Assembly (NCBI GenBank): GCA_016808115.1
Contig: JAEQBH010000193.1
Span: 4,030,001 to 4,094,000 of the forward strand
Length of the DNA stretch: 64,000 nucleotides
Direction: 5' to 3'
DNA from: Tetrastigma voinierianum
Lineage: Eukaryota > Streptophyta > Magnoliopsida > Vitales > Vitaceae
This document shows, one piece after another, positions 56,270 to 64,000 of the stretch (the stretch's first letter is position 1; each line of letters begins with the position of its first letter). The position numbers and the translations under genes are program-made. The notes under the pieces are model-generated. The model saw only the letters and a program-made list of their open reading frames with translations. It was not told the DNA's origin and searched no databases.

Positions 56270-56680
56270 GTCAAATGGGTGGGTGGTGGTCAAGCGGGAG
56301 TGCCGTCAATGGGAGTGATCAAGCGAGGTCGATCAAATAGTGAATTGGGTGAACAGTGTCGTCAAGCGGTGGTGGAGTCAAGCGATTATTAGTCCAAGCG
56401 TTGGTGTCAAGCGATTGGTGCGTCAAGCTAGGGTAGATCAAGCGGTGGTGGAGTCAAGCGATTATTAGGTCGAGCGATTGGTGGGTCAAGCGGTGTTCGT
56501 CGACGGTGTCGTCAAGCGGTGGTCGTCAAGCGATTAATTAGATCCAACGGTGGTCGATCCGCGGTGGTCATCAAATAGTGGTGCGTCCAACGGTGGTCGT
56601 CCAACGGTGGTCGTCAAGCGATTAATTCGATCGAAGCGATCAACCGTCAAGCGGTCTTCGTCGATTGTTGAGGTCAGCTC
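56270..56680 (+). repeat. minisatellite of the D 3' LTR (GGTCGTCAAGCG type)
   Basis: More than fifteen degenerate units of GGTGGTCGTCAAGCG with ATTATTAG or ATTAATTAG inserts. It occupies the position of the GGTCGCCAAAC array in the 5' LTR. Confidence 0.8.
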
Positions 56681-56689
56681 GTCAAGGTT

Positions 56690-57380
56690 GACTACGCGCT
56701 GACCTCCAACTTGAAGGTCATCTCAGCCGTTTGAACTCCGATTTGGGTGTTCTTGGACTCTATAGAAAGCCCATGGAGTCAAAGAATGCATTCATATGCC
56801 TGAGGAGGATGTTATATGTCAGACCGAGGTGTTTGGTAGGCTCGTCACTCCAGTGCAACTCGTCAGTTCAGGTCGGCTCGTCAAAGTTGACTACACATGA
56901 CCTCGACGAGGAAGGTCATATCTCAGCCGTTTTGGATCCGATTTGGGCGTTGTTCTTGGACTCTATGGAAAGCCATTGGAGTTAAAGAATACATTCATAT
57001 GCCTGAGGAGGATGTTATATGTCAGACCGAGGTGTTTTGACTGAGCTCGTCGCCGATTGCAGCTCGTCGATTCGGTCGACTCGTCAAGTTGACTACATGA
57101 CCTCGACTTCGGAAGGTCATATCTCCTTCGATTTGAACTCGATTTGGGTGTTCTTGGACTCTATGGAAAGCCATTGAGTTAGAGCCATTAATATTCCTGA
57201 GAATTATAGAAGATGTTTGGCCGAGTGGTAGACAGGCTCGTCCAGTTCGGGTCTGCTCGTGGAGTTCAGGATTTGGCGCATATGACCTCCAACCCCGGAG
57301 GTCATATCCTTAAGATCGAACTCCGATTCGATTCTTTGACTCTATGGAAAGCCCATTGAGTCAAGAATATATCTATATAT
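56690..57380 (+). repeat. ~190-bp tandem repeat in the D 3' LTR, four units
   Basis: Units begin near 56,697, 56,898, 57,088 and 57,285, each with GACCTC(C)AAC, AGGTCAT and GACTCTATGGAAAGCC. One unit more than in the 5' LTR. Confidence 0.8.
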
Positions 57381-58945
57381 ATCTTGCTGAAATTGGAACT
57401 CATATTAAACTCCAAATATCAATCCTAACCAAAACTACTAGTACGCACGAATAATATTGTTCTTAATGGTTTTGGAATAGGGACTGACGAGGAGGAAAAG
57501 CCAAACTGAGATTGAGATTCCAGTTTAGGATCAAATTTAAGATTTTTAGGTTTGTTCAGCTGAATCCTATTCTTGATTCCAAGTTTTTGCATGTTTGTTC
57601 TCGGCTACATTCTTATGTTAAGTATTTTGGTAGTTTACGAGCATATAAAGAATGAGTTGCATGAATGTGTATGTAGGAAGAATGGTATGAATGTATATGA
57701 AATGAGTACATAGATTGGTATATCCTTGTGAAAGAGAATACGAAAGTGAATATGGAAGTAATTGTGATATCTGGCAGAATGAATGGGATTGATAATCCGA
57801 ATGTAAATGGAATCGGACCGATTCTGACATCTTGAATTGCATCGATATCTTAAAATGAACCGCTGAGGATGCACCAATCGTATCACTGAAGGCACCCCGT
57901 GTCCAATGTCCCACTTGGCGGGATGCACTGTCGACATCCGTCAGCGATGGCGTATGGCATTGAAGAAATGTCACGAAGGATCTGTCGGCATCGAATCATG
58001 ATGGCATATGGCATTTAAGTGATACCATGGGGTGCACCATGGCATCCCGTCATGATGGGGGCCGAATTGTTAAATGTGTAAGCACATTAGAGATAAAATT
58101 AAGGCGGGATTATCAAGCGGAATCCGTCGAAGTAATAATTGAATAGTCATTAAATAGCATTAGCGAGTGTAAATGAGATTTTTATGTATATGCTTAAATC
58201 TCATAAATTAAATTGTGAAATGAATTGTTGCATTGAAATTGCATGATGTGATTTGGTAAATTATTTAGAAATTGAAAGCATGTGAAAAATAAATAGCATG
58301 AGTATTTGTTGAATTAATAGGCATGAACATGTTAAATTCATCTTGGTCCATTAGATATTGGAATAGAAACTGTATAGAACCACTAAGCATGAAAATGCTT
58401 AGCGTATGAATTTATCTATGCGCCCAGGAGTTTAGTAGACGGGAAGGAGACAAGATCGTGCAGCGCAGAGTCATAGAGAGAGTACGACGTATAAGTATAT
58501 ACTCCGTCATTTGCGTATCATCTCTTTTGAACAATTGGTATTTATTTATTTTTTAAACAAAAGGGTTAAACCCCGAACCTTGATTTTGTATATCATTTTG
58601 AAAAGGTATGAATGCCTTCTTTGTAAATGTATTTTGTAAATGTTTAAGGGCCTACCGAATTGCTTGAAATTTGTAAATGATTATTGGGCTTGCCCCAGAA
58701 AACTGAAACCGCTTAGCAGCTAAACAAATTAATTAAGCGTTTTAATAAGATAAATAAAAATGTGGGGAGTAAGCAGGGCTCAGATTCGGATCATATTCGG
58801 GTCGAGGGCCGAGAGTTAGGGTCGCGACACTTTTGAAAAAAAATATGAAACTTAATAAAATGTAAAATGAGAGAAAAGTAAGCGGCGTCCTGGGGTTTTG
58901 GTTGGACTCCATATCGGGTCGAGTAGGGCTAGAGAGGTTGCTACA

Positions 58946-60751
58946 TTACTCCTACCTAAGTGCACATGCAATATAGCATTCACATTCACATCAATAGTCC
59001 ATACAAAATATGCAATTCTATCATGGAATTCTATGTAATAATGCCATAAAGAAATGAGATGAGATTCAATCATGTACCATGCTCTAGAAATTAAATTCAC
59101 AAACTCCTATCACACACCACAATGCTCATGCGTGATAAAACCGTCATTGATGAATTGCATCCAATGATCATTTTCAAACAAAATTTCATTTTGTTTATAA
59201 ACTAAAACCTTTTGGATGTCATATTCTAATGACTACTTTCTTTTACAAAATCATGTGTCTTTTATGGGTAGCGAATTTTCGAGGTCTTATCGCAAGCTTC
59301 GCACGCCTTCCTACACTTTCACGGGCTTTCACCATTGGACACATATGTATAACTAAAAATACCAGGTCTTTCACCTGAGGGGGTATCTATCCCCGCTTGC
59401 TATTACCCGACACATATTTTCATGTTTCTGCAACAGTGTGACTCTGTTGAACTTTAGTCAACAATAACAACCCACTCATTAAATCACCAAGTATGGTGTT
59501 TGATTGCAATGATGCACTTACACCCATGAAATGCGATGGTGTATACGTACGTATGCCATTTTCATATCAATTCCATGTCTCCATGTGTAATGAATGCCAT
59601 ATGGACAATTCTAACCATTTTATCATGTATACATGGATAATTTCCAAACATTTCATCCAATTCTTTAGATGTTAAAACATATATATCATGAGAACAATCA
59701 GAAAGCATGTTATCACAAAATCAAGCAACAATACTTTAAAACAATCCACAATTGCAAACCTCACAAGTCGGCCATAACAGACCACCAAAATAGAACGCAA
59801 ATCGGTCCCAACTTGGTAGTGAACCAGTCAGGTTACGGCCACTGACCGATCATTAACGAGACCACCAAAACAATCCCCAAAATCAGTATGAAATCAACAG
59901 AAATCCAGTCGAATCCGAACACAACAAATAAACGTGGCCGGGTAGACAGAAATGGATTACCTTTGGGTTGTGAAATTAGATTTGGGTGATCAAAACCTAT
60001 CAAGTTCACATTGATGTAGCTACAATTTACATTAAGGACTCGAGTTTGAAGTCCCTCAGTTTCCCATTAGAAATTCAGTCCTAAAATCTAGCCAGTGTGT
60101 AGGATCAAAATAGGGCAGCATTCCCATATTTCAAAATTTGGCCAAACAGCCCCTTAGGGCAAGGTACAACCTGACCCTTATGGTGGAGAAATAAACCAGT
60201 AGGAGAATCCACTCTTGGAGTGTAGCCTCGAGCTTTTGCTTCTTGAGTCCGACTAGTTCGGCCCAGTTTGGAACACAAATTTCCTTTTCTCCCTCTTTCT
60301 CTCCCTTTTTTCTCATTCTCTCTCTCTTTATTTCTTTCCTTTCTCTTCCTTTTCTTTTTCCTTCTCCTTTCCTTTTCTGCTCTCCCTCCTGCATGAATTG
60401 GCTCAAGATTTTATGGCGTCTTTCGATGGCATGCATGTGGAACACCATGCACAGCGCTGCATGCCTTGCCATGTGTCACACATGCATTTTCCCTTGCCAT
60501 GCCTTGTGCCAAATGGCTTGCCATGTGTCACCTAACACTCATTGCCTCAAAAAACATGAAATTATGACTGTCTCAGAATTTAACGAAATTCGCATGGGTA
60601 ATTAGATTTCGGGAGACAAAGTCAACGGTGAGGTCCATTAAATCATTCGAGATCTATAAAAATTTCAAGTTTTCAACCTGTATCGTAGCGGCAAGTTCAC
60701 CGTTTTTGCCCCATTTTTTTTGGAAAAGTTTAAATTTACCCGGGTTTTACA
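58946..60751 (-). repeat. element E 3' LTR, main part
   Basis: On the minus strand it starts TGTAAAACCCGGGTAAATTT (60,751), next to the PPT, and matches the solo LTR at 33,220 through CTTGCCGCTACGATACAGG, AAAGTTCAACAGAGTCAC and ATGACGGTTTTATCAC. It is cut at 58,946 by element D and continues at 40,906. A CT-rich stretch at 60,285-60,385 is a GA-rich tract on the sense strand. Confidence 0.8.
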
Positions 60752-60990
60752 TTATTCACTCCTTAAAAGAATTTAATCTCTAAATTCACACACACATATA
60801 CATACAATCACATGCATATGCTACAGTCACTCAAAATTTATTTTTTCAAATGACTAAACAACGTACCTTTATCCTCGAATAAGGCAGGATAAGTGGCACA
60901 CATCGTGTCATCGCATTCCCATGTTGTCTCCTCCATACCAGTCTTCTTCCTAACGCGCTTTATTCACTCGTAGTCTTGTCACCAAAACAT
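60752..60990 (-). pseudogene. element E: PPT and chromodomain-like pol terminus
   Basis: The polypurine tract TTTTAAGGAGTGAATAA lies at 60,768-60,752. Upstream on the minus strand the pol frame ends EETTWECDDTMCATYPALFE (about 60,945-60,880), the EATWE..DTMRATYP signature shared with elements G, D and A. A stretch of about 110 bp between tail and PPT is non-coding. Confidence 0.7.
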
Positions 60991-61039
60991 CAAAGTATCC
61001 ATAATACGCTTGAGTACCTCCTCAAGGTCCATTTGCATC

Positions 61040-62120
61040 AACAATGAGCTTAATCCACAACCTTGAGTCGGATTTGAAGTATACTTGACATGGGAACATA
61101 AGGAGTACCACATGAACACAGATAAACTGGCGGTAATGCCAGGCGGTACGCAATTGGCATCCACCTTCACCATGAGCTACCTCGAAAGGGAACCCAAATA
61201 TACCTCGCGATAGCTTTCCCTACTTGTAAGAATCTACACTCCCTCTTAGGCATTACCTTTAAGAAGGCATGATTACCTACCTCAAACTTTAGAGGTCGCC
61301 ACCATTTGTTGGCGTAACTCTTAATTGGCGTCCTATTTGTGAAGATGCTTCAATTATCAGTCCACCTTTTTTAGAAGTGTCTTTGCAAATTCGGACCTAT
61401 AGCGGATCTCTCTCCCACCTCCGTCTAACAGACCGGAGATCGACATGGCCTCCCATATAGTGCTTCATAGGGTGCCATCTATTACTTGCTCGATAACTAT
61501 TTTTGTAAGCGAATTCCACTAAGGGTAAATGCTTTTCCCAAGTACCCTTAAGATCCAGGACGCATGCCCGTAGGATGTCCTCTAACGTCTGGATGGTCTT
61601 CTCTGACTGACCTTCCATCTGGGGATGAAAAATGGTGCTCGTCATCAACTATGTCCTCATGGCTCTTTGGAAACTCTCCAAAAAATGAGCCGTAAACCTG
61701 GGATCTCGGTCCGATACTATAGAGACTGGCACTCTATGCATCCGGATAATCTCTCGTATGTATAATCTGTAGAATTTCTCTAGAGTGAAGGTCATCTGTA
61801 CGGTTAGAAAGTGTTGACTTTGTGAGCCGGTCCACGATCACCCACACCGCGTTATGCCCTTGCGATGTTTGTGGCAAGTGAGTCACAAAATCCTGACATA
61901 CTCCTACTTCCACTCTGTTTACCTCCGATGGTGGAGTAACCACATCGACCTCCCCAGTGTTTATCTTTTTACCTGCGACACGTTAGACAGCGAACAAAAT
62001 CCCCCTAACCTTTATTCATTTCCACTCGATAATAATACTTGGCGAAGACATGGTACATCTTTGTGTCACACGGATGTCTGACAAAAGCGATGGAACTCCT
62101 TGAGGATCTCCTCTCTCAAA
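61040..62120 (-). pseudogene. element E integrase
   Basis: Minus strand, in order: zinc-finger region with FHRFCQTS and HKDVP (about 62,095-62,045) and CLTC (about 61,985); core with DFVTHLPQTSQGHNAVWVIV and DRLTKS (61,890-61,810, first Asp); IVSDRDPRFTAHFLESFQRA (about 61,725-61,665, second Asp); STIFHPQMEGQSEKTIQTLE (61,640-61,581, catalytic Glu); and LKGTWEKHLPLVEFAYKNSY (from about 61,550). The D,D,E triad of the retroviral-type integrase is thus present. The C-terminal part down to 61,040 is more damaged. A stop follows AMRT near 61,650, and frame shifts separate the segments. Confidence 0.75.
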
Positions 62121-62257
62121 TCTGCTAACTAAGGGACCACAATCCTGCCCCTATATCGAAGACTACCATCCTTATGAATGGCCCAGCCTTCGTCACTAGT
62201 ACTGAGCGTACGGTCACGATGAAGCGCTATTTTTGTGTATCTCATGTGTCATGGGAC

Positions 62258-62780
62258 TCAATCACTTTCCCCATTTAGTAGGAAGACCGTAGCCACCAAA
62301 ATCCTAAATACACAGGTCGATCTTTGTGAGTGCAATCGCAGCATTACACACCTCGACCATTCTCCGCTCCCGAAGCTATATAGCCAATACTCCTGGCGGG
62401 CTTGGCTAAAGCGCATCAGCCACCATATTTGCCTTATCGTGATGGTAATGCAAAATGAATTCATAATCCTCCAAATACTCCATCCACTGCGTTTGCCTCC
62501 GTATTGAGTCCGTGGGTAAAGATGTATTCGGACTTTGTGAAGTTAGAAAACACACCAGACTGCTCACCATACAAGTAGTGGCGCCAAATCATAAAGGCAA
62601 AGACAATGGCTGCCAATTCCATATCATGTGTAGGGTAAATTCGCTCATGATTTTTTAACTGCCGAGAACCATAAGCCACACCTCCCCCCCTCCTCCAGAA
62701 TACATCAAAACGCATCCCAGTCTATCCTTTGAGTCATCACAATACATTGTGTACATATGTCCCTATTCGGGGACTATTAG
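62258..62780 (-). pseudogene. element E RNase H
   Basis: An open frame (62,715-62,461) reads GGVAYGSRQLKNHERIYPTH, then DMELAAIVFAFMIWRHYLYG and EQSGVFSN, a close match to the chromovirus RNase H (VAYASRQLK.HE.NYPTHDLELAAVVFALK.WRHYLYGE). The family sequence FSDHKSLKYIFTQ.DLNMRQRRW is mutated to FSNFTKSEYIFTHGLNTEAN, so the end is frame-shifted. The domain's first acidic residue lies upstream in another frame. Confidence 0.75.
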
Positions 62781-62899
62781 GGCGAAGTAAACCTCCTTTT
62801 TAGTTCTAAGATGCCTTCATACCAGGTCATTCCACTCAAACTTGACCTCATTCGATTCAACCTCGTAAATGAGTCACCTTATTATTCCGAAAGTCCAAA

Positions 62900-63767
62900 A
62901 ATAAATCTGTAGTACCTGCAATCAGTTGTGTATCTTGAAGGTTGAACTTGGTCTCTCCCAACTCATAATTGCCTCTACCTTCTTTAGATCAACTGATACG
63001 CCTGAAGCTGATATCACGTGCCCCAAGAACCTTACTTCAGTAAGCTAGAACTCGCACTTCCTGAACTTGGCATACAATCGATGTTCTCTCAGGGCTTGGT
63101 AATCAATCCTCAAATGATCCTCATGCTCCTCCTTAGACTTGGAGTAGACCAGGATGTCGTCAACAAAGACTACCACAAACTAATCTAGATAGGGTTGGAA
63201 TACCCTATGCATGAGATCCATGAATGCTGCAAGAGAATTCGTCAATTTGAAAGGCATCACTATGAACTTGAAATGCCCATATCGTGTTCAAAATGCTGTC
63301 TTAGGGATATCTACCTCCCTAACCCTCAACTGATGGTAACCGGTGCGAAGATCTATCTTGGATTACACTCGCGCCCCTCTTAGCTGATCAAACAAATCGT
63401 CAATCCTCGAAAAATGGTACATATTCTTGATAGTAGCTTCCCCATTCAGCCTGTAGATAATCTATATGCATAGCCAGAAGAGTCTTGTCTTTCTTCTTTA
63501 TGAACAACAGAAACCACAGGTGAAGTGCTCGATACAATAAATCATGTCAATGAAGTCTTGCAATTGGACCTTGAGTTCCTGCAACTTAACAGGCGCCATT
63601 CTATGCGGAGTCATAGAAATAGGCGTCGTACCAGGGTGTAACTCAATCATGAAGTCTACATCCTTATACGGAGGTAATTCCGGTAGTTCGTCCAAAAAAA
63701 CATCCTCATACTCACAAACCACCTGAGGTAGACTCAAATCCTGTCTTACCTCGTTCTCAGTAGGCAC
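62900..63767 (-). pseudogene. element E reverse transcriptase
   Basis: An open frame (63,767-63,498) starts in the protease-RT linker (VVCEYEDVFLDELPELPPYK) and gives ELHPGTTPISMTPHRMAPVK and QELKVQLQDFID, the usual RT N-terminus. Further on, minus-strand frames read VMPFKLTNSLAAFMDLMHRV (about 63,270-63,210) and the catalytic box VFVDDILVYS with FVDD at 63,167-63,156, intact. KFRKCEF, VRFLGHVIS follow (63,070-63,000). SPWGAPVLFVKKKDKT is damaged around 63,490. Frame breaks at about 63,500 and 63,190 and a stop after KCEF prevent a continuous product. Confidence 0.8.
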
Positions 63768-64000
63768 AATTGTAACTTGTCGGAATTGCGTGCCACCTAG
63801 AAATTAGTACATGGCTTGAGGTAAAACATCATATATCCACGAAACATAACACGGTACCATCACGTATTGTGGAAGTAACTATTCTATGAGTCACGATCGA
63901 TGGCGTCAGATGGGCCATCGACCGATCCATCCGATGATGACATCAAATCGACTTATGTCTATATGCTTCGAAGGTCCTATGAGTAGAATCCCTGAGATCT
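63768..64000 (-). pseudogene. element E protease end, cut by the window edge
   Basis: Minus-strand frames give RFDVIIGWI (about 63,957-63,931; family FDVIIGMDWL) at 64 kb, then YRVMFRGYMMFYLKPC-like and LPQAMY (about 63,825-63,808). This is the C-terminal part of the aspartic protease and its linker to RT. The active site and gag lie outside the window. Confidence 0.55.

Larger units (their letters stand above)
40907..58945 (+). mobile_element. element D: gag-bearing Ty3/gypsy deletion derivative
   Basis: 5' LTR 40,907-43,830 plus 52,488-52,963 (split by element C), internal region 52,964-55,300, 3' LTR 55,301-58,945. The two LTRs add up to about 3.4 and 3.65 kb; the difference comes mainly from tandem-repeat copy number. 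It is inserted in the E LTR. Left flank GCATT (40,902-40,906) resembles ACATT at the right edge, but the exact duplication is unclear. Internal coding: gag, protease, then fragments of integrase. RT and RNase H are deleted. Confidence 0.85.
55301..58945 (+). repeat. element D 3' LTR
   Basis: About 3.65 kb, from TGTAACACCCCG to GGTTGCTACA. Same order of repeats as the 5' LTR: a minisatellite of the GGTCGTCAAGCG type (56,270-56,680), four ~190-bp units (56,690-57,380), and the ~60-bp GGATGCACC units (57,850-58,060). AATTAAATTGTGAAATGAAT and other AT-rich blocks are near-identical to the 5' copy. Confidence 0.85.
40551..64000 (-). mobile_element. element E: minus-strand Ty3/gypsy chromovirus, continues past the window
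   Basis: 3' LTR in two pieces (58,946-60,751 and 40,551-40,906), polypurine tract, chromodomain-like tail, integrase, RNase H, RT and the protease end are visible on the minus strand. Gag and the 5' LTR lie beyond 64,000. The gap in the LTR is filled exactly by element D. Its pol is the best preserved in the window. A solo LTR of the same family is at 33,220-35,574. Confidence 0.85.

Noticed and set aside
40902..58947. Exact target duplication for element D
   Set aside because: GCATT on the left and ACATT on the right are similar, but using ACATT would shorten the LTR end seen at 52,963. Left undecided.

Overview
The window looks like nuclear DNA of a flowering plant, from a transposon-rich, probably heterochromatic interval. 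I found no intact cellular protein gene, rRNA or credible tRNA. Almost everything that can be read is Ty3/gypsy LTR retrotransposon. The pol fragments end in a chromodomain-like tail, and the primer-binding sites match the initiator-Met tRNA complement TGGTATCAGAGC, so these are chromoviruses, most like the Tekay/Del group. I label the families A to F, H and I for this window only; G is a separate copy belonging to family B. The plant species cannot be named from the sequence.

Layout. 1-2.0 kb: AT-rich intergenic DNA. 2.0-4.1 kb: old LTR fragment (I). 4.2-19.2 kb: a minus-strand element G (3' LTR, chromodomain-like tail, integrase) split by a structurally almost complete plus-strand element A (6.3-17.4 kb: LTR, leader, gag, protease, RT, RNase H, integrase, PPT, LTR). 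A itself carries an inverted copy of its own LTR. A tandem-repeat-rich leader and a truncated LTR (H) follow. 19.2-21.9 kb: LTR F, with a helically spaced W-box array near its start. 21.96-25.7 kb: a plus-strand C-family LTR. 25.7-29.3 kb: the 5' end of a minus-strand B element (gag remnant, leader, PBS, LTR). 30-40.5 kb is the only part not dominated by LTR elements. It holds a large inverted repeat with a (TA)n centre, the C-terminal remnant of a PIF/Harbinger transposase, a hAT-like element containing a solo E-family LTR, and a local duplication with three copies of what may be exon fragments of a plant CDK-inhibitor (KRP/ICK) gene. One duplicate carries a Mutator-type MITE whose empty site survives in the other. 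40.55-64 kb is a three-level nest: element C (43,831-52,487) lies in the 5' LTR of element D (40,907-58,945), which lies in the 3' LTR of minus-strand element E (40,551 to beyond 64,000).

How the parts relate. E has the best preserved pol, with RT FVDD and an integrase D,D,E triad readable. D keeps gag and protease but has lost RT/RNase H and the integrase core. C has two ~4.2 kb LTRs around a ~0.29 kb internal domain with PBS and PPT and no coding capacity. So D and C would have depended on another element's enzymes. Many frame breaks in young copies fall in C/G-rich triplets while AT-rich stretches are nearly identical between copies, so part of the apparent decay may be sequencing error. 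I found no novel defence or metabolic system. The most unusual items are the architecture of C, the palindromic arrays in its LTR, the phased W-boxes of LTR F, and the possible KRP exon duplications.
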